Source: an uncultured Lachnospiraceae bacterium | Lineage (GTDB): Bacteria > Bacillota > Clostridia > Lachnospirales > Lachnospiraceae | Length of the DNA: 64,000 nucleotides | Direction of reading: 5' to 3' | NCBI GenBank assembly: GCA_947626715.1 | Contig: CANQTG010000001.1 | Span: 31,371-95,370, forward strand | In this document: positions 35,110-44,392 of the stretch, in pieces | Numbering within the stretch: position 1 is the stretch's first letter | Layout: each line of letters begins with the position of its first letter | Translations under genes and position numbers: made by a program | The notes under the pieces: model-generated | Database searches by the model: none | Seen by the model: only the letters and a program-made list of their open reading frames with translations | Told to the model about the DNA's origin: nothing

Positions 35110-36999
35110 TTACCATTGCAAATTAACTTCTTCATAGGAGCCATCTGAATAATACACTTCACAATCTTTCTTCATCTCTATGATAGAACACGGCTTGTCT
35201 ATAATTATCGAGTATTCATATATACCGTTTCCTTCTATTTTATATTCTGGAAAAACCAGTTGACAACACAGCGAGTTTTTTTCTCCACCTTTTATAAAGG
35301 TATCAAATTTTAAGAATAATATTTTAGTATTCGGAGAAAAATCTGCCTTATTTAATAAAATATGCATTTGTGTTTTATCATTAGTATTGGTATATAAATA
35401 TTTTATTCCGTTATATTCCGCTTTTTCATATTTAATTTTGGGATACAAAAAATAATACCTGCTTACATCTATGTTATATTTATCAACTCCTTTTCCTGCT
35501 ATCCGTTCGGAATAATTCTGCATAAAAATCCTCATAGCTTCCGTAATGCCATTAATTTTATCTGTTTCTACCATTACATAACCTCGCGGATATTTCTTAG
35601 CAAATTCATAAAGGATTTCCATATCCTGTTTACGGTCAAACGCTGCCGTAACATAATCTTCAAATATCTGTGCGCCATAATAATCTCTAAAATCGTATCC
35701 TGCTATTGCAATTGGAATTACGTCTGCATCTTCTTTTACTTTATTATACACCTGCTTATGATAACAAATATTCTCGTTATGATATATTTGTTCATAACCA
35801 TCTTTTACTTGAAAGAAAATAGCCATTATAAATAAGGATACGATCACTTGAGTTATAAATTCTTGTCTTAAAATAGAAGTAACTTCCACTATCCCCCACG
35901 CAGATGCAATAGCAATACACGGAGCCACATAAATCATATATCGATCTTGATAATATCGACTAAACACATACATAAAACAAAATAACGAAGTGGAACTAAT
36001 AAAAACTGAAAATAATGAAAAATCGTATTTTTTATCTCTTCTTTTGCAATTATAAACAAATGAAATGATAACACATACGCAGGAAATGATAATAAGTTTT
36101 TCATTTCCCATAAAGTCTCTTACCCAGTATAAATATCTAATATTTTGCGGATCATATTGTCCAAAAAAAGAATCTGAAGTCAATACAATATAAATAGTTT
36201 TCGCAACAGGTATTTCCATTCCTTTAGATACCAGCAAACACAAAAGCCCTACGAACATTCCTGTTAATATCAGCGCTAGCAATAATGTAATATATCTTTT
36301 CTCTTTTTTGGTGATTAATAAATATCCCCAAAATAAAATAATCCCCCCACCTGTTACAAGAGTATTGATGTGGGTAGCATAACTTAATATTAAAGTTATA
36401 AAAGCGGCAAAAACATATTTTATTGAATAATTAAAATTTTTATTATAAAAATTAGTTATTCTATTCTTTCCTGTAAGGCTACCCTCTGTTTCCAACATTT
36501 GAAATGTATAATATAAAAACCACACAATAAACACCATCCATAAACTATACATCCTAATTTGCCGAAAAACTACCGTTACAGAGGGGTTCCCAATTAGAAA
36601 CAGGCAGCTTAATATAGTAATATAATAATTATTATATATTTTATAAGTAATATAAAAAATAGAAAAAATAAAAAATATCCCAAGTAAAGCCGATAGAGCC
36701 TTGCCAGCTGGAACACTAATGCCCGCAATATGAAACCATAACATCAACAAAATTGTATGAGGCCACGCTCTAGAATATTTAATGTCTGTTAACGAATTTT
36801 TATGAAAATCCCACTGATAAAATTTCCCTGTCTTAAAAAAACCAACTGCCGTATCAAAAGTAGGATATTCGTCTAAAAAAGTAAAATAATCACCTAATAG
36901 CAAGAAAAAATATCTGAATGCCGTCAATAAGAGTATTATTACCCCTATTATAATCCATATTTTATACTTCTCATCTGAAATTTTTAATTTCTTATTCAT
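35110..36999 (-). CDS. GT-C fold membrane glycosyltransferase (GT39-like)
   Basis: The 629-residue polytopic protein has a first extracytoplasmic loop containing FLDEYPTFDTAVGFF near residue 40, with acidic residues at the GT-C catalytic position. About eleven hydrophobic spans follow, then a C-terminal soluble domain of roughly 200 residues. It probably transfers a sugar from the undecaprenyl-P donor made by the GT2 encoded 20 bases downstream. It is the first gene of the AT-rich part of the locus; a 61-bp gap and a visible rise in GC separate it from the GT4 gene at 37061. Confidence 0.8.
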   Translation of the reverse strand: MNKKLKISDEKYKIWIIIGVIILLLTAFRYFFLLLGDYFTFLDEYPTFDTAVGFFKTGKFYQWDFHKNSLTDIKYSRAWPHTILLMLWFHIAGISVPAGKALSALLGIFFIFSIFYITYKIYNNYYITILSCLFLIGNPSVTVVFRQIRMYSLWMVFIVWFLYYTFQMLETEGSLTGKNRITNFYNKNFNYSIKYVFAAFITLILSYATHINTLVTGGGIILFWGYLLITKKEKRYITLLLALILTGMFVGLLCLLVSKGMEIPVAKTIYIVLTSDSFFGQYDPQNIRYLYWVRDFMGNEKLIIISCVCVIISFVYNCKRRDKKYDFSLFSVFISSTSLFCFMYVFSRYYQDRYMIYVAPCIAIASAWGIVEVTSILRQEFITQVIVSLFIMAIFFQVKDGYEQIYHNENICYHKQVYNKVKEDADVIPIAIAGYDFRDYYGAQIFEDYVTAAFDRKQDMEILYEFAKKYPRGYVMVETDKINGITEAMRIFMQNYSERIAGKGVDKYNIDVSRYYFLYPKIKYEKAEYNGIKYLYTNTNDKTQMHILLNKADFSPNTKILFLKFDTFIKGGEKNSLCCQLVFPEYKIEGNGIYEYSIIIDKPCSIIEMKKDCEVYYSDGSYEEVNLQW

Positions 37000-37060
37000 T
37001 TATTCCCTGCCTTTTTGCTAATCTTAGAGCATTATCACTGTATACAATACTTATCTCTCT

Positions 37061-38200
37061 TTACTCTTTCATCAATTCTACAATTCTGTCATAATACTGT
37101 GCAAACTGATATTTTTCCATAACTGCTTTCCAAGCGGCTTTACTCATTAAAGATATTTCTCCCTTATCCCTAACAAGTTTCTCCATTTTCTCCCGCAAAG
37201 CCTCTTTGTCATTATCATGAAACAGATAGCCTGTTATTCCTTCCTCCACATAACAGGCAGAACCATTTGTATCGCTACAAATAACAGGCAGACAACAGCT
37301 CATCGCTTCAAGCTGAGTAATTGAGGCTCGTTCTCTGGTACTGGGCAATACGAAAATATCTGATCTCTTATACTCCTGATATACTTCTTTTCTTGTAAGA
37401 TTCTTTCGCAGCAAAACATTATCCTGTAATTCACACTTCAAAATATACTTTTGCAATTTTTCATAATATTCTTTTTGGTTCGCATCCACCGCTTCTCCGG
37501 CGATCGTCAAACACAGATCGTATTTAAAAATCAGATCATGCAATGCTTCAATTAATAAAAATAAGTTTTTCCTTTTTTCATATCTTGCCACACATAATAC
37601 ATTAATATGCCCCCGTAAAAAGTGCTCCTTTTCTTCTGGCAAACAATAAGGTTCCATAACAAACGGCACAAAAGCGGCATCCGGTAGGATAACGCATTCT
37701 CCGTTTGGCTTTCCCAGCACAGGCGTCATTCGTTTCCGCGGCAAAAAGCGCAGCAACAGCCTTTTCTTCCAGTCCTTATCCCGATCCGGCTTATCCCACA
37801 AAGGACTCTGGTTATACAAAATACACGGTATCCCCCGTCTCCTGCACGCGAGCGTGAACGGGACATTATAAAGAGAACGTTCCCGAACGATCACAAGATC
37901 GGGCTTAAACCTGCGAATATACGAAGCCGCCTTCCCAAGCGGCGGAAACCCTGCCTTTATCCGCAGATCATACTCTTTTTTTGCGCTCTTTTCGTTTCGG
38001 CAGAACAAAAAAACATAAATGCGCATAACGATCTCAAATAACGCGGAATATCCTAAAATCACAGGACGCAATATGGTATAGTCCTCTGACGTGCCGGCGA
38101 ATTGGGAAAGAAACAGCACCTTATGCCCGTTTTCCAGCCAGCCCTTCATCACAGGGATCTGATTCGTATGATACCTCGGCGCTACATACAACACACGCAT
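37061..38200 (-). CDS. GT4 family glycosyltransferase
   Basis: A GT-B enzyme of 379 residues with VLYVAPRYHTNQIPVMKGWLENG at its N-terminal domain, VLCVARYEKRKNLFLLIEAL between domains and PSTRERASITQLEAMSCCLPVICSD at the catalytic site (E in ERAS and E in LEAM). Membrane-surface basic patches (RRFKPDL, KKRLLLRFLPRKR) are typical. It marks the boundary between the AT-rich block and the higher-GC block. The gene upstream, 17 bases away, is the Gfo/Idh/MocA reductase. Confidence 0.9.
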   Translation of the reverse strand: MRVLYVAPRYHTNQIPVMKGWLENGHKVLFLSQFAGTSEDYTILRPVILGYSALFEIVMRIYVFLFCRNEKSAKKEYDLRIKAGFPPLGKAASYIRRFKPDLVIVRERSLYNVPFTLACRRRGIPCILYNQSPLWDKPDRDKDWKKRLLLRFLPRKRMTPVLGKPNGECVILPDAAFVPFVMEPYCLPEEKEHFLRGHINVLCVARYEKRKNLFLLIEALHDLIFKYDLCLTIAGEAVDANQKEYYEKLQKYILKCELQDNVLLRKNLTRKEVYQEYKRSDIFVLPSTRERASITQLEAMSCCLPVICSDTNGSACYVEEGITGYLFHDNDKEALREKMEKLVRDKGEISLMSKAAWKAVMEKYQFAQYYDRIVELMKE

Positions 38201-38217
38201 GGTTCTTTCCCTCTAAT

Positions 38218-39192
38218 TTATAAATTATTTGTTCTAACCTCATCCACTAATTTCATCTGGTGCAGCATAGCCTGTCTTTCTTCTTCAGCCGTTTTTTTAT
38301 CCAAAATACATTCGGCAAAATGCTCGATCATATGTAGAAACTGGTCATCCGCTTCTACCCTGACCGTAGTCTCTTTCACTTTCGTCCGAATTAAGATCTC
38401 CGTCTCAAGATCCGCCGGCGGCGTATAAAATCTCGGCGCCAGCAGATACCCTTCGCTCCCCCATATTTCCAATTCGCATTTATAATAGTTATCCATTCCA
38501 AACGCAGCCTGCATCGTCAGACCCTCTTCATTTTTTAACATAATACTTCCAAATAAATCAACTTCGCATTCAGGTTTATAATTCAGATGGGAAGCGCATA
38601 TTTCCACGCCTTTCCCCAGAAATAACTGTGCAGCCTTCAGGGTATAACCGCCGCAATCAAACAATGCGCCGCCTCCAAGCGTTGCGCGATACCTAAAATC
38701 ATCTCCTCCCCTATGAGGAAACCCAAACGCCGTTCTAACTTGCCTTAACTCTCCCACCTCGCCATTTTCTAATAAAGAATGGATTTTTTTAATCTGTTTA
38801 TGATAACAAAAAGCATAATTTTCAGCTAAGGCAGCTCCCTTTTCACGCGACATCTGGATTAATTCTTCCATATCGTTCAGCCTTATCGTTCCCGGCTTTT
38901 CCAACAACACATGTTTTCCACAGGAAAGCGCCAGCTTGGCCCATTGATAATGCAGCGCCGGCAGCTGCGGAATATACACGGCGTCGATTTTATCATCCCT
39001 TATCAGATTTTCATAACCAACGCAAAGCTTTCCCCCATATTCATTTATCATTCTTTCCGCCTTTTGCAGTCTGGTTTCTTTAGACACCGCTATCCCTGCA
39101 AAGCAAAAAGCATCCGTCTTCCTCAGCGCAGGCAGAAAACGCCGCTCTGCAATATCTGCCGCTCCTAATATACCAATCCTGATCTGCTTCAC
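38218..39192 (-). CDS. Gfo/Idh/MocA family oxidoreductase (sugar 3-ketoreductase candidate)
   Basis: This 324-residue NAD(P)-dependent enzyme has the Rossmann loop GILGAADIAERRFLPAL at 7-23, the family EKPG motif in LLEKPGTIRL and GGGALFDCGGYTLKAA in the substrate domain. In antibiotic deoxysugar pathways a member of this family (TylC1/OleW type) reduces the 3-keto product of the 2,3-dehydratase. The 2,3-dehydratase gene lies 14 bases upstream, so the same pairing is likely here: 2,3-dehydration then 3-keto reduction. The order relative to the aminotransferase step is uncertain. Confidence 0.9.
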   Translation of the reverse strand: MKQIRIGILGAADIAERRFLPALRKTDAFCFAGIAVSKETRLQKAERMINEYGGKLCVGYENLIRDDKIDAVYIPQLPALHYQWAKLALSCGKHVLLEKPGTIRLNDMEELIQMSREKGAALAENYAFCYHKQIKKIHSLLENGEVGELRQVRTAFGFPHRGGDDFRYRATLGGGALFDCGGYTLKAAQLFLGKGVEICASHLNYKPECEVDLFGSIMLKNEEGLTMQAAFGMDNYYKCELEIWGSEGYLLAPRFYTPPADLETEILIRTKVKETTVRVEADDQFLHMIEHFAECILDKKTAEEERQAMLHQMKLVDEVRTNNL

Positions 39193-39206
39193 TTATGAAA
39201 ACCCCT

Positions 39207-40592
39207 CTATATCTCCAGCAGAGACAATAAATTTCTAAGCTGTATATTCAAACAATTATTTACCTGCGTCAAAATATTGAGCGTTCCGTAATCGCTCCAG
39301 ACATATCCCGGCGGCATTTCCCCTAACTCTTTTTTTTCTATATATAAAATCACATTTCTATTTTCTTCCTGATAAAAGCGTCCGCCTTCTTCCGATAATA
39401 TAGTGTCTACAATAACATCCTTTTTCTTTTCCAAGCGCTCAAAAAAAAGCATTTCTACGGGATCTTTTCCCTCTCCTACAAATGGTTCCCTCTGTACGGT
39501 AGGCCCTATTTCCATGCTGTCAAAGCACCCCGGTTCCGGCCTTACCTTTACTAAAAACTTCATAATCCCGTTGTCATCGCAGCAAAACAGTCCAAATGTT
39601 GCACTTCCATTCGCCGCAAAAAGCGGCTGTTTCCAGCGGGTTACTTCCCGCCCTTCAATACTGATGTCGCAGAAGATAATTTTAAAAGGATAGGGAAGCT
39701 CACAGGAAAATTCCATCTTTTTCATAGACCAATCAGACAAAGCATACAAAGGAATCCTCTTCACCACATTTTCAGAAAACATTTTATAATCATTAATCAA
39801 ATGATAAATCCTTACTATCGTACTTCGATCCAGATTCCATGCGGTTCTATAAAAATACGGCCGGTTCCGAAACGGCACATCGCCTTCCTTTCCCAAAAGC
39901 ACATAGGGGATACAGGACAGTACCGTCCTCGTATCCATATTCACCAGATTATTATGACGCATCATTTCTTTGATCTGTGCCAACGTCATCCATCTGTGGC
40001 TCTCTGGCTCTTTTAAAGGTTCCGGTATCGTCAATATCACATTTCGATTTCTTTTTTTCAAGAAGCGGGACGACTGTTCCGACTGAATTTGATCTACGAT
40101 GATATCTTCTGGACGCATACTAACAAAATACTCTAAAAACAAAGGTGCTGCGCCCCCATGCCGTCTCGTAAAATTACTCTTTGTTGCCTGCAGCGTAGGC
40201 GAAAGCTGCACAACGTTTACATTCCCCGGTTCTATCTTAGCCTGCATCAAATAATGCCATACGCCTTCTATTTTGCAGCATAAAATCCCCAAAAATCCGA
40301 TCTCATTCTGCTCGATGATAGGTTGTTCATATTTTAATTTTCCCCGCTCATACTGGCGGATCCCATATATCTGAAAAAAATCGCCTTCCGGATTACGGAT
40401 ACTTCCTTCCCTGCTGTCATAATACCATGGATCACATTCTTCCAGACTGATCTGCGCAAGGGATACTTTAAGCCTTTCTTTTCGCTGTATCAGCCATTCA
40501 TATAATTCCTCCATCGAATGCAGCGTTTTCTCCGCTCCAGTCCCGATATCGGCGTTCATATCATTTAAAAGCCGATTCGCTCCGTTTTTCAT
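39207..40592 (-). CDS. NDP-hexose 2,3-dehydratase
   Basis: The 461-residue protein is built of two homologous halves, as in EvaA/TylX3/OleV. The first half contains PGNVNVVQLSPTLQATKSNF and the second PGCFDSMEIGPTVQREP, aligned repeats with the LSPTLQ / IGPTVQ core. The known reaction removes the C2 hydroxyl of an NDP-4-keto-6-deoxyhexose to give a 3,4-diketo-2,6-dideoxysugar. The family is best known from actinomycete antibiotic clusters. Here it is coupled (ATGA overlap) to a 3,4-ketoisomerase gene upstream, next to an aminotransferase and a ketoreductase, indicating a 2-deoxy and probably amino sugar for the surface glycan. Confidence 0.92.
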   Translation of the reverse strand: MKNGANRLLNDMNADIGTGAEKTLHSMEELYEWLIQRKERLKVSLAQISLEECDPWYYDSREGSIRNPEGDFFQIYGIRQYERGKLKYEQPIIEQNEIGFLGILCCKIEGVWHYLMQAKIEPGNVNVVQLSPTLQATKSNFTRRHGGAAPLFLEYFVSMRPEDIIVDQIQSEQSSRFLKKRNRNVILTIPEPLKEPESHRWMTLAQIKEMMRHNNLVNMDTRTVLSCIPYVLLGKEGDVPFRNRPYFYRTAWNLDRSTIVRIYHLINDYKMFSENVVKRIPLYALSDWSMKKMEFSCELPYPFKIIFCDISIEGREVTRWKQPLFAANGSATFGLFCCDDNGIMKFLVKVRPEPGCFDSMEIGPTVQREPFVGEGKDPVEMLFFERLEKKKDVIVDTILSEEGGRFYQEENRNVILYIEKKELGEMPPGYVWSDYGTLNILTQVNNCLNIQLRNLLSLLEI

Positions 40593-41011
40593 CGCGCCTC
40601 TTCCTCCAGCGCCGCCAAATATTCAGCATAATCGTCGTAGGTTTCTTCCCCGGGCTCAAATACATGATCGCAGACTGCCATCATAACGCAGTCTTTTGTG
40701 AAATTTTTCATGGTACGCCATATCATCTCGTCAATATACAGTCCCTTACAGGGATCAGCCATATGATATGTCTTTTTCTCCGTCCCATCATCCACTTCTA
40801 CATCACAGCTTCCTGTTATCGGAATCAGAACCAGTTTTGTTTTTTTAGTCGCATGATTGCCTCGCGCAGCGCCTTCAATCACATCTCTCACCCAAAATAT
40901 CCTTTTGATTTCAAACGGCAGGGGATTGCCATTATGCTCTACCACCAAGAGTCTGCCATCATATTCGCGCGCTTCTTTTATATCGATCAGATATGTCTTT
41001 CTATCCTTCAT
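40589..41011 (-). CDS. FdtA/QdtA-type sugar 3,4-ketoisomerase (cupin)
   Basis: This 140-residue cupin shows the family core: PFEIKRIFWVRDVIEGAARG, then NHATKK in place of the usual HAHK, followed by beta-strands LVLIPITGSCDVEVDDG and YIDEMIWRTMKNF. FdtA/QdtA isomerise dTDP-4-keto-6-deoxyglucose to the 3-keto isomer so that a 3-aminotransferase can act. The gene overlaps the aminotransferase gene by 11 bases and the 2,3-dehydratase gene by four, which ties all three together. The histidine used as base appears to be present (NHA). Confidence 0.88.
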   Translation of the reverse strand: MKDRKTYLIDIKEAREYDGRLLVVEHNGNPLPFEIKRIFWVRDVIEGAARGNHATKKTKLVLIPITGSCDVEVDDGTEKKTYHMADPCKGLYIDEMIWRTMKNFTKDCVMMAVCDHVFEPGEETYDDYAEYLAALEEEAR

Positions 41012-42098
41012 ACCTATTTACCGCCTCAATCACTTTATCGATCTCCTCATCAGACAGGTAATCCATCATTGGAAGAGAGACCACTGTTTTACAATCCTTT
41101 TCCGCAATCGGAAACGTTCCTTCTTTATTCCCCAGATAGGAAAGCGCCGGCTGCAAAAATGCCGGTGTCGGAAAATGCACGTCCGTCTGTACGCCTTGAG
41201 CCGTCATATAGTTCCGAAACCCCGCCTGATCATCCACATTTATTACAAACAGATACCAGATTGGTTCTGCGCCTGCTGCCACTTCCGGCAGACGTATTCT
41301 GGGATTATGGATCCCCTCCATGTAGGCTTTCGCGATCTTTCTTCGATTTGCTAATAATTCATCCATATGGCTCAATTTTACGCGTAACAGTCCTGCCTGC
41401 ATCTCATCCAAACGCGAATTAAAACCTAACACAATATTATGATATTTATAATCGCTTCCATAATTACGGTATATTTTTATTTTTTCAATCAACTCCTTAT
41501 TGCGGGAAACAACGCCGCCTCCGTCGCCAAATCCGCCCAAGTTTTTAGTAGGATAAAAGCTGAAAAATCCTGCATCTCCAAACAATCCTGTATTAACGCC
41601 TTGATACGAAGCGAAATGTGACTGTGCGCAATCCTCAAAAAGCATAAGTCCACGCCTTTTGCAAAGCTCTACAATCTTTTCCATCCTCGTAGCCTGACCA
41701 TACAGATGCGTCACCAACACCGCTTTCGTTTTCTCTGTAATCGCCGCTTCAATCTTATCTGGATCTATATTATGATACTGGTCAGGTTCCACAAATATCG
41801 GTATTCCTCCATTCTGCGTAATACCGAGCATTGTCGCGATATAACCGTTCGCCTGTACGATCACTTCGTCTCCAGTCGTGATGCCGCAGGCATGAAGTCC
41901 CAAACGAATGGCATTCAAGCCGTTATCAACGCCTGCGCAGTAGCAGCCTTCACCTAACGCCTGTGCAAATTCCTCTTCAAAGGCTTCTACCTCTTTTCCA
42001 AGAATATACCAACCGCTTTGCAATACGGAGACCGCTTTTTCGTTATATTCTTTTTCATATAATTTATAGCTCCTTAAAAGCTCGTTTACCGGTATCAT
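41001..42098 (-). CDS. DegT/DnrJ/EryC1 sugar aminotransferase (FdtB/QdtB-like)
   Basis: The 365-residue PLP enzyme has the Schiff-base lysine K185 in FSFYPTKNLGGFGDGGG, cofactor contacts FEDCAQSH near 154-161, and NSRLDEMQAGLLRVKL. The intact lysine separates it from the RfbH dehydrase at 6270. Paired with the FdtA-type ketoisomerase it most likely makes a 3-amino-3-deoxy sugar nucleotide. No N-acyltransferase of the usual hexapeptide type was found nearby. It lies 19 bases downstream of a GT4-like gene. Confidence 0.92.
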   Translation of the reverse strand: MIPVNELLRSYKLYEKEYNEKAVSVLQSGWYILGKEVEAFEEEFAQALGEGCYCAGVDNGLNAIRLGLHACGITTGDEVIVQANGYIATMLGITQNGGIPIFVEPDQYHNIDPDKIEAAITEKTKAVLVTHLYGQATRMEKIVELCKRRGLMLFEDCAQSHFASYQGVNTGLFGDAGFFSFYPTKNLGGFGDGGGVVSRNKELIEKIKIYRNYGSDYKYHNIVLGFNSRLDEMQAGLLRVKLSHMDELLANRRKIAKAYMEGIHNPRIRLPEVAAGAEPIWYLFVINVDDQAGFRNYMTAQGVQTDVHFPTPAFLQPALSYLGNKEGTFPIAEKDCKTVVSLPMMDYLSDEEIDKVIEAVNRYEG

Positions 42099-42117
42099 AA
42101 CACTTCTCCTTTACCTG

Positions 42118-43194
42118 TTACTCTGCGCCGCTCCATACATTGATATATTTCTGCGCAATTTTTCTATAATCGTGAAATTCCTCTACAAACCGCCTCGACT
42201 CATAGCCCCATTCCTCGACCCGGTTCCTGTTCTCGAGCACATACTCGATCTGCGCTACGATCTGCTCCACATCCGGCTTGATATGAAGCACAGGGCTTTT
42301 TAAAAGCCCGAACTCTTTCAGCGAGTTGCGCGAAGCGCCTCCCAGTACCACCTTACCCTGCGCCATGCCGTAGCAGGCGTTCATGCCCCAGCAGTGCTCC
42401 TTGCATTGATCCACTAAAATGTTCGTTTTTCGGAGCACTTCCAGATATTCCTGAAACGGCAACCGCCCGCATACGAGCATTTCCACATCGTTTGGATATT
42501 TCTTCTGAACGATCTCAAACGCCTGCCTGATATACGCCGTTCCTTTATCCTTCTCGCGCAGGATCCCATGATAAAAGACCAGCCGTCCTGACGGCCTGTT
42601 GGTTTTATACTCGGTTTTCCCTGCATTAAACGGAAGCGGTATCGTCCTTTTGCAGTTCGGAAGATCACGCACGCCTACCGCGTATTCGTACATGACCGGA
42701 ATAATACCGTCCGCGATCCGGTCTACATAGCATTCCGTCCGTCTGGTCATTTCCCTGCGCAGTCCCCCGCCCGTATACATCTCATGCTTTTCCGGGTTAT
42801 CGTCAAAGGTATAATAGCCAAGATAACCGTCCTTCCATGCCCGGTACAGCGAATAACAGTTCCCCGCAACGTTCACATACAGGCTCCCGTTTTGTTCTTT
42901 CAGGCATTTTACCATATAACTGTTGATATAAGGGCGATATGCGCTTTCATGCACCATCTGCACCACATCGTAGCCTTGCAGATCTTTTTTCTTCAGAACC
43001 GGCTGGATCAGCTTATAATAGATTTTCCTCGGCTTGTCCGTATCCTTCGTCCGATACAGGGGCCTGTCGGCTCCCGGGATCTGCTTCCAGCCGTCCCCGT
43101 TTGCCGCCAGCGTCACGTCCGCGCCCAGTTCTTCAAGCCCCTGCTTGAGATTTAAATAAAATCCGCTGAATTCTCCGACCAGTAATATTTTCAT
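42118..43194 (-). CDS. GT4-like glycosyltransferase
   Basis: The start at 43194 (MKILLVGEFSGF, ATGA overlap with the gene upstream) gives 358 residues. The fold is GT-B: YHGILREKDKGTAYIRQAF at the interdomain strand and CWGMNACYGMAQGKVVLGGASRNSLKEFG at the donor site. The usual E-x7-E motif is not obvious: positions expected to hold glutamate read DQCKEHCWGMNACYGMAQG. It probably belongs to a less common GT4 subgroup. Its neighbour downstream is the aminosugar module, so it may use that product; this is conjecture. Confidence 0.78.
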   Translation of the reverse strand: MKILLVGEFSGFYLNLKQGLEELGADVTLAANGDGWKQIPGADRPLYRTKDTDKPRKIYYKLIQPVLKKKDLQGYDVVQMVHESAYRPYINSYMVKCLKEQNGSLYVNVAGNCYSLYRAWKDGYLGYYTFDDNPEKHEMYTGGGLRREMTRRTECYVDRIADGIIPVMYEYAVGVRDLPNCKRTIPLPFNAGKTEYKTNRPSGRLVFYHGILREKDKGTAYIRQAFEIVQKKYPNDVEMLVCGRLPFQEYLEVLRKTNILVDQCKEHCWGMNACYGMAQGKVVLGGASRNSLKEFGLLKSPVLHIKPDVEQIVAQIEYVLENRNRVEEWGYESRRFVEEFHDYRKIAQKYINVWSGAE

Positions 43195-44282
43195 AGGCTG
43201 ACCCCGTCGATATAAGAACGCCACATTCCGGCGATCCGTTTTTCATCAAATGTCTGCCGCACCTTTACCGCATTTTGGCTCAGCTTTGCTGAAAAAAGCT
43301 CTTCCGTCTCCCCGTCACGTTCCTTTCCCGCATACGATGCGGCGATCCTTTCCATCGCGGCCCGCAAGGCGGCCGGATCTTTCGTCGGCGTCAGCAGACC
43401 GTTTTCTCCATCTGCGATACACATAGCGCAGCCGCCGATCGGACAGTCCGCAGCGATACAAGGAAGGCCCAGTGCCATTGCCTCCAACAGGGAATTGGGG
43501 ATCCCCTCATAATCAGAGGATAGCACGAACATACGGTAAGTGCGTATCGTCTCCAAAACATCCCTGCGGAATCCTTCAAATACGACATACTCGCTCACAT
43601 TCAGCTGCGACGCCCTTTCCCGCAGCTTCTGTTCTAAGCTTCCGATCCCAAAAATATGCAGCGTATAATCAGGATATCTCCTGTGGAACTGTGCAAAGGC
43701 ATCTAGCAGGAGCATATGGTTTTTCTGGGGCTCCAGTCTGCCAACCGCAGCGATCTTCTTTTCCCGCTCTCCCTCCCACGGCTCCGGCAGACCGCTGCGA
43801 AGCGGATTGGGAATGACCGCGGAGCGCTTTTGTATCCTGTCCGCAAAACAGCGCTTTGCGTCTTTTGTCTGAAAGACAAACGCCTTCCCGAAAAGATAGA
43901 CCAGATCTCTGAGCGGTTTATAAGCGCATTGAGCCGGATCGTTGCGTTCGGATACGATCACACGGTTTTTAAGTCCCAGCGAGGCAAGCAGCGTATACAT
44001 GTTGATCGAGGTTGAAAAGGAAACGATTTTATCGTCAGGATGTTTTTTTAAATAACTCCGTAGCCGCCAAAGCCGCTTTAGCTGTACCAGCGGATTTCCA
44101 TGAGAAGCTGCGCCGATCGAAGACGAGACTACCGCAGGATGCAAAGAATATACGCTCTCATCGCCCGCTGCCATCAGTATCTTTACTTCGTCGCCCTGCT
44201 CCGCAAAGCGATTTGCCAGCGTCACTATGACGCGCTCCGCGCCTCCTCCCTGCAAAGCCGAGGTCACAAATGTTATCTTCAT
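43191..44282 (-). CDS. GT4 family glycosyltransferase
   Basis: A GT-B enzyme of 363 residues from the ATG at 44282; a GTG at 44288 is an alternative because GGAG sits four bases before it. TSALQGGGAERVIVTLANRF, VGRLEPQKNHMLLLDAF and SDYEGIPNSLLEAMALGLPCIAAD show a complete retaining-GT site with the E-x7-E pair. It resembles GalNAc/GlcNAc-type GT4 enzymes (PglH/J-like), but that is a family impression only. A 104-bp gap without a clear terminator separates it from the GT-C gene upstream. Confidence 0.92.
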   Translation of the reverse strand: MKITFVTSALQGGGAERVIVTLANRFAEQGDEVKILMAAGDESVYSLHPAVVSSSIGAASHGNPLVQLKRLWRLRSYLKKHPDDKIVSFSTSINMYTLLASLGLKNRVIVSERNDPAQCAYKPLRDLVYLFGKAFVFQTKDAKRCFADRIQKRSAVIPNPLRSGLPEPWEGEREKKIAAVGRLEPQKNHMLLLDAFAQFHRRYPDYTLHIFGIGSLEQKLRERASQLNVSEYVVFEGFRRDVLETIRTYRMFVLSSDYEGIPNSLLEAMALGLPCIAADCPIGGCAMCIADGENGLLTPTKDPAALRAAMERIAASYAGKERDGETEELFSAKLSQNAVKVRQTFDEKRIAGMWRSYIDGVSL

Positions 44283-44392
44283 GAACACATTTCTCCATAT
44301 TTACGCTATTATAGCATTTTATAAGGCAAAGTACAAACATTTCCGTTTTAACGGGTTCCTGCCAGCCGGTTAGAAGGCGGCGGTTTCTCTGC

